64,000 nt of DNA from Flagellimonas ochracea (GCF_009903685.1 NZ_JAAABI010000002.1:912512-976511), one strand, 5' to 3'; counted from the first letter of the stretch, positions 25,815 to 34,401 are shown. A program made the numbers and translations. Notes: generated by a model not told the origin, from the sequence alone.

Positions 25815-25910
25815 TTTGTCGTTCCTACGTCAACCTGAACTGGTTTCAGGTTCTCACGGGAGGCTTTTGACCGATGATTATGTGATGCTGAACCAAGTTC
25901 AGCATGACGA
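25815..25910. repeat. Tandem-hairpin intergenic repeat
   Basis: Two short hairpins follow each other: AACCTGAA-n-TTTCAGGTT type at 25832-25852 and ATGCTGAA-n-TTCAGCAT type at 25885-25905. The motif 'aaccaagttcagcatgacg' is typical of intergenic palindromic repeats in this family of bacteria. It ends 24 bases before the hemL start. Confidence 0.65.
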
Positions 25911-25933
25911 AAGATAGTTAACAAAAAGACCAT

Positions 25934-27211
25934 ATGATCTACCAACGAAGCAGCGCCTTGTTCGCTGAAGCCAAAAAATACATCCCCGGAGGGGTCAATT
26001 CGCCGGTACGGGCGTTCAAGGCGGTGGGGGGCGACCCCATTTTTGTAAAGGAGGCCAAAGGGGCCTACCTCTACGATGTGGACGGCAACCAACTTATCGA
26101 CTACATCGCCTCTTGGGGACCCCTGATTCTCGGCCACGCCTATGAACCCGTGATCAACGCGGTGGTGGAGAAGGCCAAAAAGGGCACTTCCTTTGGAATG
26201 CCCACCGAAATTGAGACTGAATTGGCGAAGTTGGCGGTGTCCATGGTACCGAATATTGACAAGATCCGCTTTGTGAACAGCGGTACCGAGGCCTGTATGA
26301 GTGCCGTGCGCCTCGCGCGCGGGTACACCGGCAAGGACAAGATCATCAAGTTTGCGGGCTGCTACCACGGCCATGCGGATGCGTTTTTGATACAAGCGGG
26401 GAGTGGTGCGGTCACTTTTGGCAGTCCCAACAGTCCCGGGGTGACCCAAGGCACGGCCAAGGACACACTCTTGGCCAATTATAACGATTTGGACAGCGTA
26501 AAAACTCTGGTGGAAGCCAACAAAGGGGAAATCGCCGCCCTAATTTTGGAACCCGTGGCTGGAAATATGGGTTGTATCATCCCTACCGATGAATTTATCC
26601 ACGGTTTGCGCAAGCTGTGTACCGAAGAAGGCATTTTGTTACTTTTTGACGAGGTGATGACCGGATTTCGATTGGGAAAAGGCGGTGCACAGGAAGCGTT
26701 GGGCGTGGATGCCGATATGGTGATGTTTGGCAAAGTGATTGGGGGCGGACTGCCCGTGGGCGCTTTTGCCGCCAAAGCCGAAATTATGGCGCATTTGGCT
26801 CCGGAGGGGCCGGTATACCAAGCAGGGACCCTAAGCGGAAACCCTTTGGCGATGAGTGCCGGATTGGCCATGCTCACCGAACTGAACAACCGACCTGAAG
26901 TGTTTACCAGCCTGGCCGAAAAAACGGAATACCTCCACAAAGGCATTACCGAGGTATTGACCGAAAAAGGGGTAGTGCATAAGATCAACCGTTTTGGCAG
27001 TATGATCTCGGTGCATTTTACGGAAGAACCCGTAATGGATTTTGCCTCCTCTGCCAAGGGCAATAACGATACCTTTAAAAAATACTTCCACGGCATGCTG
27101 GACAACGGAGTGTATTTACCCCCCTCCGCTTTTGAAAGCTATTTCCTAAACGATGCCCTAAGTTATGCGGATTTGGATAGGACGGTTGAAGCGGTAAAAA
27201 CTATATTTTAG
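25934..27211 (+). CDS. hemL: Glutamate-1-semialdehyde 2,1-aminomutase
   Basis: HemL makes 5-aminolevulinate for haem and tetrapyrroles by the C5 pathway. The 425-residue protein has the class III aminotransferase fold. Landmarks are [16 protein letters not shown] at the N-terminus, [28 protein letters not shown] and the PLP lysine Lys267 in [16 protein letters not shown]. Length and start are standard. Base composition here is visibly GC-richer than the following island, a sharp boundary. A short hairpin at 27220-27240 may end transcription. Confidence 0.97.
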   Translation: MIYQRSSALFAEAKKYIPGGVNSPVRAFKAVGGDPIFVKEAKGAYLYDVDGNQLIDYIASWGPLILGHAYEPVINAVVEKAKKGTSFGMPTEIETELAKLAVSMVPNIDKIRFVNSGTEACMSAVRLARGYTGKDKIIKFAGCYHGHADAFLIQAGSGAVTFGSPNSPGVTQGTAKDTLLANYNDLDSVKTLVEANKGEIAALILEPVAGNMGCIIPTDEFIHGLRKLCTEEGILLLFDEVMTGFRLGKGGAQEALGVDADMVMFGKVIGGGLPVGAFAAKAEIMAHLAPEGPVYQAGTLSGNPLAMSAGLAMLTELNNRPEVFTSLAEKTEYLHKGITEVLTEKGVVHKINRFGSMISVHFTEEPVMDFASSAKGNNDTFKKYFHGMLDNGVYLPPSAFESYFLNDALSYADLDRTVEAVKTIF

Positions 27212-27219
27212 GAGTTTTA

Positions 27220-27240
27220 CCACCAGAAGGATTCTGGCGG
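27220..27240 (+). terminator. Hairpin after hemL, weak terminator candidate
   Basis: CCACCAGAA-GGA-TTCTGGCGG forms a nine-pair stem with one mismatch. No T-run follows, so termination is uncertain. It directly adjoins the truncated cassette end at 27251. Confidence 0.35.
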
Positions 27241-27250
27241 GAGCGGGGGG

Positions 27251-27270
27251 TTATACATTGTTATGTGCTG
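27251..27270 (-). repeat. Truncated attC-like site, end of cassette 1
   Basis: On the minus strand this reads CAGCACATAACAATGTATAA. GCACATAAC is the exact complement of GTTATGTGC, the first bases of cassette 1 at 28311-28319, as expected for the R'' box of the cassette's own attC. The inner TGTATA block is also shared with the intact site at 28311-28446. The second arm of the palindrome is missing, so the site is truncated. The stop codon of the cassette gene lies inside it. Confidence 0.6.
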
Positions 27271-28306
27271 TCAATTTCACCCAATTACTTTGTTTTCTTG
27301 CAAAAGGTTCATAAATTTTTATTCCAGTGTTTACAGCATTTAAAATATGAGAAAATATTGGTAGATGACCTCCTATTGCATCTATCCAAAAACAAATTTT
27401 AGTTTCTTTATATTCTTTTATGTATTTTAATTTTTTCAGCGCATTATTTGCCTTTCTTAAATCTTTTCTCAATTTTTCTTCAATATTAATGTTTCCTTGA
27501 TGAAAGGAATCCAACCAAAGTGACATAACATTTCTAAAATCTTTGATTTCCTTTTTATTCCTAAAATAAAAGGCTTCTTCAAAATTGTCAGGTTTAGGTA
27601 AGTATTTGATTTCATCCGTTAATTTAATCTCTGCTAGATAATAAAATTCGTCAATAATGTCTGTTGTTTGTATATGGGAAGATTTTGAGATGTATTGAGA
27701 ATCTAATGATGATGCAAAAATTGATTTTCCTTTTATCGAGTCGCTGATTCCAATATAAGCTATGTAAAAAATATCTTCGACTATCTCTATGAAATAAGAA
27801 TAATATCCAATTGCAAAATCTTCTTTGTCAACATCTATATTTCCTTCTAATACATTAATAATTTGGTCAAATGCATTAGACGCTATTTTAAGGTCATTAA
27901 AAGAGTAAAATTGGAAAATATAATTTAAAATCTGTGCTTTTCTATTTCTTAATATTTCTAATGCTGAATTATATAAATAAATTTCTTCAATATTGGCTTT
28001 CGGGTCACTTCTTAGATTCCATAAAATTCTAACAGGATGTGAAATATAATCTAAATCATTTTTATATTTCAATAATCCCTCACTATGAAATCTTGATAAA
28101 TCATAATCAACGTCACTGCCGATATCATAAATTTTATCAAATAAGACCAGGTATAGTAAAACTTTATCTTTGTTGTCAAAGTAAATTTTTTTAGAAATAA
28201 ATCGTCTGGCATCATATAAATCATCAGTGATTAAACCCTCATTTTCACCCATTGAAATGAAGGTTTCCCATAATGTTTTGTCAAAAAATGCTGTTTCAAA
28301 TTTCAT
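27251..28306 (-). CDS. Unknown 351-residue protein on an integron-like cassette
   Basis: I recognise no domain. The protein is soluble, rich in Ile, Asp, Lys and aromatic residues, and looks largely helical, with a helical bundle likely in the middle (EIYLYNSALEILRNRKAQIL; AFDQIINVLEGN; YSYFIEIVEDIFYIAYIG). A charged segment KKEIKDFRNVMSLWLDSF and LRKDLRKANNALKKLKYIKE precede the C-terminus. No signal peptide or membrane helix is clear. The gene is strongly AT-rich compared with its neighbours, starts four bases after a recombination-site core and ends inside another, so the last residues (AHNNV) are encoded by the site. This marks it as a mobile cassette gene; defence, toxin or other accessory roles are all possible. 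Confidence 0.7.
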   Translation of the reverse strand: MKFETAFFDKTLWETFISMGENEGLITDDLYDARRFISKKIYFDNKDKVLLYLVLFDKIYDIGSDVDYDLSRFHSEGLLKYKNDLDYISHPVRILWNLRSDPKANIEEIYLYNSALEILRNRKAQILNYIFQFYSFNDLKIASNAFDQIINVLEGNIDVDKEDFAIGYYSYFIEIVEDIFYIAYIGISDSIKGKSIFASSLDSQYISKSSHIQTTDIIDEFYYLAEIKLTDEIKYLPKPDNFEEAFYFRNKKEIKDFRNVMSLWLDSFHQGNINIEEKLRKDLRKANNALKKLKYIKEYKETKICFWIDAIGGHLPIFSHILNAVNTGIKIYEPFARKQSNWVKLTAHNNV

Positions 28307-28310
28307 GATT

Positions 28311-28446
28311 GCACATAACGTTTAGTATATGAAAAGTAGGCGGTTTCGAAGCACAGAACTTTCAGTTAAGCACAAAGTTAGATGTGAGCCAAAACCCTTT
28401 ATTTTACTGCTATTTCGCCTATTTTTTATATACATTGTTGTAGCCA
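28311..28446 (-). repeat. attC-like recombination site between cassettes 1 and 2
   Basis: A 136-base imperfect palindrome. The inner arms GTATATGAAAAGTAGGCG (28325-28342) and CGCCTATTTTTTATATAC (28416-28433) pair at 16 of 18 positions around a 73-base loop. The outer boxes are GCACATAAC (28311-28319) and GTTGTAGCCA (28437-28446). The latter, on the minus strand TGGCTACAAC, is identical to the plus-strand bases at 29870-29879 and so complementary to the first bases of cassette 2. This is the R'/R'' relationship of an integron cassette. There is no gene in this 147-base gap. Confidence 0.7.
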
Positions 28447-28453
28447 GTACTTT

Positions 28454-29353
28454 TCACACATTTAAAGTTCCAATATAATATTCAAATGTGCTTTTATATT
28501 CGTTTGTCAAAAAGTCAACACTGTAATTTTCGTTAGATGAATAAATATGCACTTTTCCTGTTTCGCATTCAAATGTTATATCTTTTGCAGAATTCTGTCT
28601 TATTTTATTGTGATTGGGATATCTAGCGTAATCAGAGTCATTCGAATGAGCTTCCCCCATAACAATAATATCTGGATCCATTGCATCAACCCATTCTTGT
28701 GGTAGTTTGGCACTTTTTCTTCCGTGATGTGGGGCAAATAATATATTTGTTTTTCCAAAACTGACTTTGTCTTTAATTGCTTCCATAAAATCAGTTTCCA
28801 AATCTCCCATCCAAATTGCAGTCACACTATTTTTAAGTTTGTATTGGATGATGCAAGATATATTGTTGAATGCTGTTCCATCTTTTGCTTTTTGAAGTTC
28901 AGCTTTATAGTCAGAATTTGAGGTATCTGGCCATAATATATTTATTCCAGAACTGCCTAATTCTTTACCATTTTTATCAGGCCCGTCATCGTTCATCCAT
29001 TTTCGTTTGCAACCTTTATAAATGTTAAAAGCTTTTGTCGAATCTCTTAATTTTTTATATCGGTTAAAGCTTGTGGTTTCAATTGGTTTTGTTGCCTCAT
29101 TGTCAACACAATAAAAATTCAAAATTTCGATTTCATCATCTAGGTATTCTAATTGTTGAATATGGTCTCCATCTGGGTGTGTTGAAATAAATCTTGAAAT
29201 GTCTTTATTTTTTTTCTCTTCTTTTATTTCATTAACGATGTCCTTTCTGTTTTCAGGTTTTAAACAACAGTCAATTATAGTGAAATTTTCAGAGCCGTGC
29301 TTTATGTAGTACATATCTCCAAGACCAACAGAAAAGGATTTTATTATACTCAT
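28454..29353 (-). CDS. ComEC/Rec2-like metallo-beta-lactamase-fold protein
   Basis: The 299-residue protein has a metallo-beta-lactamase fold. The zinc motif is complete in STHPDGDH (His59, Asp61, Asp63, His64). WMGDLE (Asp184) and APHHGRKSAKLP (His209, His210) supply the other ligands and are typical of the ComEC-like branch, whose known members act on DNA or are nuclease-like. It lacks the ComEC membrane channel. It starts six bases after a small membrane-protein gene, and both lie on one AT-rich cassette. The substrate is unknown; nuclease, phosphodiesterase and defence-effector roles are open. The last 40 residues are strand-rich and may be specific to this group. Confidence 0.88.
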   Translation of the reverse strand: MSIIKSFSVGLGDMYYIKHGSENFTIIDCCLKPENRKDIVNEIKEEKKNKDISRFISTHPDGDHIQQLEYLDDEIEILNFYCVDNEATKPIETTSFNRYKKLRDSTKAFNIYKGCKRKWMNDDGPDKNGKELGSSGINILWPDTSNSDYKAELQKAKDGTAFNNISCIIQYKLKNSVTAIWMGDLETDFMEAIKDKVSFGKTNILFAPHHGRKSAKLPQEWVDAMDPDIIVMGEAHSNDSDYARYPNHNKIRQNSAKDITFECETGKVHIYSSNENYSVDFLTNEYKSTFEYYIGTLNV

Positions 29354-29359
29354 AGATTT

Positions 29360-29860
29360 TTATTTTTTTTCTGTTCTTGATGCCACTCTTTTAACTACAA
29401 ATCCTGTTTGTTTGCGGTATGAAAAGACAAATAATACAATTAGAACAATTATTAAAAGGATATAAGATACATTCTGTGATATGTTCAGCCAATTAGAAAT
29501 AGCTTGATAAAGTTTAGATAGAAGTAAGAGACAAAAAAGAGAAATCAATGTTCTGTACATATTATTGATTTCAGAGAATAGTTCGATTTTCTGGTCTTTG
29601 TCGCTAGCAAAAACAAAATCTTTGTAATCAGCAAACTTTATAAATTTCAATTTTTTACTTTGAAGGATTTCTCCGATAACTAAAGAACCAAATCTGCTAA
29701 TTACTAATCCAATGAAGTAATACAAAAAAGCTCCCAAAAAATTATTATTCTGCACCAAATCATATTCTGTTACTTCGCGAAGAAGAATCACAAAAATTAT
29801 TCCCGGGAATAAATAATTGAATAGGTTGTAAGATGATATTTTGTCTATTATTTCTTTCAT
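29360..29860 (-). CDS. Four-helix small membrane protein, partner of the MBL protein
   Basis: The 166-residue protein has four hydrophobic segments at about 13-30, 42-64, 103-124 and 130-149, separated by a charged loop of about 38 residues (KKLKFIKFADYKDFVFASDK). It ends in a basic tail (KRVASRTEKK). The opening YNLFNYLFPGIIF is probably a signature of this family, but I do not know a function. It is the first gene of cassette 2, 10 bases after the cassette start box, and is followed after six bases by the metallo-beta-lactamase-fold gene. The pair is probably one functional unit. Confidence 0.75.
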   Translation of the reverse strand: MKEIIDKISSYNLFNYLFPGIIFVILLREVTEYDLVQNNNFLGAFLYYFIGLVISRFGSLVIGEILQSKKLKFIKFADYKDFVFASDKDQKIELFSEINNMYRTLISLFCLLLLSKLYQAISNWLNISQNVSYILLIIVLIVLFVFSYRKQTGFVVKRVASRTEKK

Positions 29861-29869
29861 ATCTCGTAT

Positions 29870-29879
29870 TGGCTACAAC
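29870..29879 (-). repeat. Cassette 2 start box (R'-like)
   Basis: On the minus strand GTTGTAGCCA is followed by the first cassette 2 gene. It is a perfect 10-base complement of TGGCTACAAC in the site that ends the cassette (28437-28446). Just outside is AACAAGTTG and TATAAA, similar to other cassette sites. From 29880 to 30101 I see no gene, only AT-rich sequence and one weak hairpin near 30035-30060. Confidence 0.6.
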
Positions 29880-30101
29880 TTGTTTATATCAGCATAAAAT
29901 ACATCCATATACCTCCAAAGGGGCATGTTATCGATGTATTTGGTAATCTTTTATTCCAAAAAGCGGTACGGGTCAAGGTGTGTTGGGGAGGAGCAACAAA
30001 ATACCAAAATTGGCCGTTTTCCCATTACACAAAAACCTTAAAAAAACTGGGGTTTTTCTACAATTTCAGTGAGATCCTTCGCTTTGCTCAGGACAAGAAT
30101 T

Positions 30102-30833
30102 TTAGCCTTTAATGATGTAGCGTAAAAAGGTGTCCACAGCCTCCGAGCGGCCCAAGGGTTCCAAAAAGCAAGTATAGATATTCACCAAAACGGCCAAATA
30201 GGTGGCCGGGTGTTTTAGTTTTTGGTATTTCCAGGCGGCCAAGAGGATCAGTGCAATAATCAGCGCTTGGGTCAGGTAAATGGGAGCCATAATGTCGATG
30301 TTGGGCCAGTCCTCTAAATGTATCAGAACAAACACATTCTGTATACCGCGCCCCAAAGCTGGCATCATAATGATAAAGACCGTACTGATCAGCCACCAGG
30401 CATGGTCTTCGAGGCTTTTTCGTTTTATAATACTCATGACGATGGCATAGCCAAAAGCGGTGATCATTATAATCTCCACAGCCGCTACGCCCATAAAAAA
30501 CCAGGGTTCAAAAGGGCCAAAGGCATCCCGCAGTTCTGCGGAACGGTCGGCATTTACAATATCCCGGTGCAGCATGCTCAAAGCGGTAATGCATACCCCA
30601 CCGGCCAAAAACATGCCAATAATGCCATTGGTGCGGTGCTTATCTAGTTTTCCACGCGTCGCGTAGTAGGGTTGTAAAATCAGGTAGAGGTACCAAAGCG
30701 TTCCGGTCCAGTAATGGATATGCACGGACCAGGCGTTGTCCGTAAAATCACCCCAATAATCCCTAAAAATTCCAAATTGCATCAATACCATGGGAAGAAG
30801 CATCCATAGGTGGAGGGTTTTGTATTTTTCCAT
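30102..30833 (-). CDS. Polytopic membrane protein, function unknown
   Basis: From the ATG at 30833 the protein is 243 residues. The longer frame to 30887 adds 18 non-hydrophobic residues and is less likely. About seven hydrophobic segments are present. Conserved-looking positions include HIHYWTGTLWYLYLILQPYY, with KLDKHRTNGIIGM and RSLEDHAWW-like KSLEDHAWWL. His pairs in helices (HIHYW, LHRD, DHAWW) could bind haem or metal, but this is only suggestive. It lies 3' of the haem-uptake operon on the same strand, but a terminator at 30907-30931 separates them. Confidence 0.7.
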   Translation of the reverse strand: MEKYKTLHLWMLLPMVLMQFGIFRDYWGDFTDNAWSVHIHYWTGTLWYLYLILQPYYATRGKLDKHRTNGIIGMFLAGGVCITALSMLHRDIVNADRSAELRDAFGPFEPWFFMGVAAVEIIMITAFGYAIVMSIIKRKSLEDHAWWLISTVFIIMMPALGRGIQNVFVLIHLEDWPNIDIMAPIYLTQALIIALILLAAWKYQKLKHPATYLAVLVNIYTCFLEPLGRSEAVDTFLRYIIKG

Positions 30834-30906
30834 GTTTCTTGAGTTGGTGGTTACCAGGGGGGAAGTTTGCTCCCGTAAGATAACCATATTTTTTGAATGT
30901 AGGGAA

Positions 30907-30931
30907 CAAAAAACGGGGCTAATGCCCCGTC
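30907..30931 (-). terminator. Terminator of the TonB receptor-HmuY-DoxX operon
   Basis: On the minus strand ACGGGGC-ATTA-GCCCCGT is followed by TTTTTT. It is preceded at 30936-30950 by TTTTTTAGTTAGTTAGC, the same three-frame-stop motif that precedes two other terminators in this window. Confidence 0.9.
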
Positions 30932-30959
30932 TTTCAGCTAACTAACTAAAAAACCGAAA

Positions 30960-31406
30960 CTAAATCGGTTTGATCCATAGCAGGTGTTGCCACCGCTTTT
31001 TTTCTTTCAAAACCAACAAAATGTTGATGAGAAACAGTCCTCCCGTCTGGAGCAGTTCGCGCAGTTCGTCCCGTTCCAAAAACAAATGAAATAGGAAAAT
31101 GTGGAGTGTGATGGGCAGTAAAAACACCGCTCCTACAAAACTGGTGCCCTGCAAGATCAGTAACAAGCCAAATAGCAGCTCGCAAATGCCCAATACCTGC
31201 CAAAAATAACCGGTCTGCTTCGCTCCGCTGATGTACAGAATCTTCTGGAGGGTGCTTTCCTTTTCAGGCGAAGTGAATTTTTCGGCCTTTTCCACCACTT
31301 CTACAGGCGATGGAATGGGCTTTTGGAACTTTTGGATGCCGCCGTAGACCATAAAGCCACCCAAAACCAAGCGGAACACGATAAAGAGTATGTTGATTGC
31401 TTTCAT
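30960..31406 (-). CDS. DoxX-like membrane protein
   Basis: The 148-residue protein has four hydrophobic segments and the DoxX pattern: FRLVLGGFMVYGGIQKFQ at the start, SGAKQTGYFWQVLGICELLFG in the middle, then LLPITLHIFLFHLFL. DoxX-family proteins are small quinone-related or scaffold membrane proteins of uncertain activity. It follows the HmuY gene after one base and is the last gene of the haem-uptake operon. Homologues beside haem receptors exist; a redox role in haem handling is an inference. Confidence 0.8.
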   Translation of the reverse strand: MKAINILFIVFRLVLGGFMVYGGIQKFQKPIPSPVEVVEKAEKFTSPEKESTLQKILYISGAKQTGYFWQVLGICELLFGLLLILQGTSFVGAVFLLPITLHIFLFHLFLERDELRELLQTGGLFLINILLVLKEKKRWQHLLWIKPI

Positions 31407-31407
31407 C

Positions 31408-32286
31408 TTAGTTGGCAGCTAAATTGGTTTCTCCTTCATTGGGGTTGTACACATAATTGAAGGTATACATACGGGACTCATCCATAAAAGGGTCGGGTAC
31501 TGCTGGTGCATCCCGGTAATAGCTTAAAATCTCCACCTTGGCGTACCTGCCATCATGGGTTCGGAACACCAAAACCCGCCCAGGAATTGGGCTTAGCGTA
31601 AACGTAGCGGGATTGTAGTTGTACCAGCCTTCGCCACTTCCGGTTGGGATGGCAAAAGCCCCATCGGCATCCACCTCAAAAGTGAGTCCGGCCGCTGAGG
31701 TCACCTCGGCGAACAGTCCTGTTTCGATGGCTGCTCCTCCGTTTCCGTTTCGTGCGGGTTCATCGTTGGTTCCCGTTACAGTACCTCCGTTCACGGCAAT
31801 GGTGGTTCCGCGAAAGGCGATGTCCCATTCGGTATCGCTATCGGTTACGGCCCCGGTTTCAAAACTGAACTTGGTAAAGGGTCCGCCTGCGGGTTCCCCT
31901 TGACTTCCTGTTTGTGGGGCTTCCAGATTTTCCATGGTACCGCTGACCAGATTAGCCAAAACCGTGAATGAAGTAGTGGCATCCTGGGTAAATCCATTGG
32001 CTGATACGGTCACTGCTCCCGAGGTAGCACCTGTGGGCACCGTAACCACTAGTTGGGTACTGGTCGCTGAGCTTATGGTCGCCGGTACGCCACCAAAGGT
32101 CAAGTTGATGGCAGAAACATCCGGAAAATTGGTTCCGGTGATGGTTATTTCGCTGCCCACGGTTCCTGAGTCCGGCGTGATGGCGGTCACGGTAAATTCC
32201 GCAACGGTATCCCCGTCGTCATCGCTACAAGCCATAAAGGCGAACAATAAAGTACATAGGCTGAATAGTTTCAAGGTAGTTTTCAT
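31408..32286 (-). CDS. HmuY family haem-binding lipoprotein with IPT/TIG domain
   Basis: From the ATG at 32286 (the frame extends to 32325, but that overlaps the receptor gene) the product is 292 residues. The lipoprotein signal ends in LLFAFMAC. An IPT/TIG immunoglobulin-like domain comes first (about 30-110, ITPDSGTVGSEITITGTNFP). A HmuY-type domain follows: TKFSFETGAVTDSDTEWDIA and MYTFNYVYNPNE are hallmarks. HmuY proteins capture haem at the cell surface and hand it to a TonB receptor. The partner receptor is immediately upstream with 13 bases between. Confidence 0.92.
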   Translation of the reverse strand: MKTTLKLFSLCTLLFAFMACSDDDGDTVAEFTVTAITPDSGTVGSEITITGTNFPDVSAINLTFGGVPATISSATSTQLVVTVPTGATSGAVTVSANGFTQDATTSFTVLANLVSGTMENLEAPQTGSQGEPAGGPFTKFSFETGAVTDSDTEWDIAFRGTTIAVNGGTVTGTNDEPARNGNGGAAIETGLFAEVTSAAGLTFEVDADGAFAIPTGSGEGWYNYNPATFTLSPIPGRVLVFRTHDGRYAKVEILSYYRDAPAVPDPFMDESRMYTFNYVYNPNEGETNLAAN

Positions 32287-32299
32287 GTAATGGTGATTT

Positions 32300-34399
32300 T
32301 TAAAATTGAATATTGAGTCTTGCAAAAAGTTGTGTTCCAGGATTGATCAATTGTTCGTTGTCCTGGGTGGCCAATGGATTTGATCCTTGAAAGTCCAACA
32401 GGTTATTGGCCCCCAATTGCAATTGATAATGTTCGTAAAACGTCTTTCCGAAGGAAAGGTTTACCAGGGCGTAGCCATCCACAAAGGAATTGTCCAGTTC
32501 GTCCAGTATATCGTTTCCATTTCGGTCGGCAAGTCCAAATCGACTGCGGTACACGACGCGCAGGTTCGCATTGGCTCCCCATTCCGGCACCTCGTAAAAT
32601 GCCTTGAAATTTAAAGTATGCCGGGAACGGTTTTCCAAACCGAAGTAATCGCTGCGCTCCAGACGGATGGTTTCCAAGGTTTCGGGATCACGTCCAAAGA
32701 CCTCTCCATTCTCCACGGCATCCTCTTTATCCTTATCGAATGCATAGAGCAATTGATAGCCTGCGGAAAGATTTAGATTTTCGAGCGCCTTGTATTGCAG
32801 GTCCACTTCCAGCCCTTGGGTGTACACGCTTTCCCGGTTGATGTAACCAAAAACGTTTTGTCCATTGGTCTTGGCGGCCAAAATGCGAGTGTCAATCAGA
32901 TTTTCGAAGTCGTTTCGGAAGAAATTCAGGTCACTGCGCAATTTTCCTTTTTTGAAACCCACCCCTAGGTTGATCCCTACCGAACTCTCGGCATCCAAGG
33001 GCTCACCAAGGTCATTGGGGTCCACGGCCAAGTTGGCCACTTCATCATTGGCCTGCAATCGTTGGATGCCCTCGGCTTCCACTTCTTTGCCAAACACGGA
33101 ATAGCCACCTCCGGACGCATTGGTGAAATCGAGGTAGAGTTGTCTAAAATCAGGAGCTTTAAAACCACTGCCCACGGAACCTTTTAGTGCCCAATGCGGA
33201 TTCAGATCATAGCGGGCGGATAGTTTCGGGCTCAGTTGGGAATTGTATTCGCTGTGGTTGTCAAAACGGGCCCCGGCGATGATGTTGAGTTTTTTGAGCG
33301 GTCTAAAATCATATTGGGCAAACACATATTGGGAGTTGAAGGTAATCTCATCCGCAAAAAGCGAACGATTTAGCGTTTCCAAATTATAGCCGCCTCCAAG
33401 AGTCAAGGTGTTGTCCGAACTGAAATTATGGTTAAAACGAACTTCTGGGCGAAAGAGTTTTTGGTCAAAATCGTTGTCGAGCAGGATTTCATCATTAATG
33501 GGATCTACGGTCTGCTCGTTGGTGCTATAATTGGTATAGTAGAATTCATATTCAAACCCTGATTTGTCGGTAAGATTATGGTCCAATCGCAAATGAAGGT
33601 TGCCGTCCCGCTCTTCACTGGTGCCCGAAGGGATGTCAAAATCTTGTAAAAAATAGCGTCCCGAGGCAAATGCCTTTAGGTTTTCGGAGACATTAAAATA
33701 CAGCCTTCCATTTAAGGTATAATTGAAAAAGGGATTCACGGTCTGCCCCTCTTGGTTCGGGGTGAGGTCGAAGCCATCGGTGCTCAAACGGTCCACAAAA
33801 ACAGAATAGCCCAGTTTCCCTTTTCTTTGATTGAGGTTGATGGTACTGTTTTGGTTGTTAAAAGAAGCCGCCCGATGGGAAATTTGCCCCGTTACCTTAT
33901 CCGAATTCGGTCGCTCGGTGATGATATTGATGACCCCGCCCAAAGCTTCTGAACCAAAAAGACTGGAGGATGGCCCTTTGACCACTTCAATTTGTTTTAT
34001 GTTGCCGATGGCAAAACGGCTCAAATCCAAATTTCCGGAGCTTCTGCCCACCACGGGAACCCCATCGATCAACACCATGACATAATCCGAAGCGATGCCT
34101 TGAATCTGTACGCCTTCGCCACCGCCAATGGTCACATCTGGGGTCATGACTATTCCGGTCTGTTCGTTCAGAATTTCGTTCAATCGTGTTACCCCAGAAC
34201 GTGCAATCTGCTCTTTGGCAATTAAGGTCACGGGTAGGGGCAGGGAGGAAAGCTGGCGTACCGTTCGCGTGGCCGTAACCACAACCTCTTCCAGATTTTC
34301 CGTAAGAATCGAGTCGCGTTCGGTCTTTTCTTGGCCTAGGGCACAAGGGGTGGTAAAAACGAAAAAAATAATCAGAAAATTATTTTTATTTAGACTCAT
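32300..34399 (-). CDS. TonB-dependent outer-membrane receptor, HmuR-like
   Basis: The 699-residue protein has a signal peptide ending near CALGQ. A TonB-box-like segment NLEEVVVTATR and a plug domain follow (TRLNEILNEQTGIV, VQIQGIASDYVMVLIDGVPV, IEVVKGPSSSLFGSEALGG). The 22-strand-type barrel ends in RLNIQF, with the terminal Phe typical of barrel insertion. FRAPSL-like SGFKAPDFRQLYLDF is present. As first gene before HmuY it is expected to import haem; the family alone does not prove the ligand. The promoter carries inverted half-sites, suggesting iron regulation. Confidence 0.93.
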   Translation of the reverse strand: MSLNKNNFLIIFFVFTTPCALGQEKTERDSILTENLEEVVVTATRTVRQLSSLPLPVTLIAKEQIARSGVTRLNEILNEQTGIVMTPDVTIGGGEGVQIQGIASDYVMVLIDGVPVVGRSSGNLDLSRFAIGNIKQIEVVKGPSSSLFGSEALGGVINIITERPNSDKVTGQISHRAASFNNQNSTINLNQRKGKLGYSVFVDRLSTDGFDLTPNQEGQTVNPFFNYTLNGRLYFNVSENLKAFASGRYFLQDFDIPSGTSEERDGNLHLRLDHNLTDKSGFEYEFYYTNYSTNEQTVDPINDEILLDNDFDQKLFRPEVRFNHNFSSDNTLTLGGGYNLETLNRSLFADEITFNSQYVFAQYDFRPLKKLNIIAGARFDNHSEYNSQLSPKLSARYDLNPHWALKGSVGSGFKAPDFRQLYLDFTNASGGGYSVFGKEVEAEGIQRLQANDEVANLAVDPNDLGEPLDAESSVGINLGVGFKKGKLRSDLNFFRNDFENLIDTRILAAKTNGQNVFGYINRESVYTQGLEVDLQYKALENLNLSAGYQLLYAFDKDKEDAVENGEVFGRDPETLETIRLERSDYFGLENRSRHTLNFKAFYEVPEWGANANLRVVYRSRFGLADRNGNDILDELDNSFVDGYALVNLSFGKTFYEHYQLQLGANNLLDFQGSNPLATQDNEQLINPGTQLFARLNIQF

Positions 34400-34401
34400 T
34401 C

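Noticed and set aside
25799..27105. Long minus-strand open frames (up to 216 residues) opposite hemL
   Set aside because: They are shadows of a highly conserved GC-rich gene on the plus strand and show no domain or signal of their own.
27251..29880. Insertion sequence or prophage as origin of the island
   Set aside because: No transposase, terminal repeats, target duplication or phage genes are visible; the cassette model fits better.
30050..30101. Segment resembling the end of an intergenic palindromic repeat (GAGATCCTTCGCTTTGCTC)
   Set aside because: Only one partial copy is present, with no pairing partner nearby, so it is not listed as a repeat.
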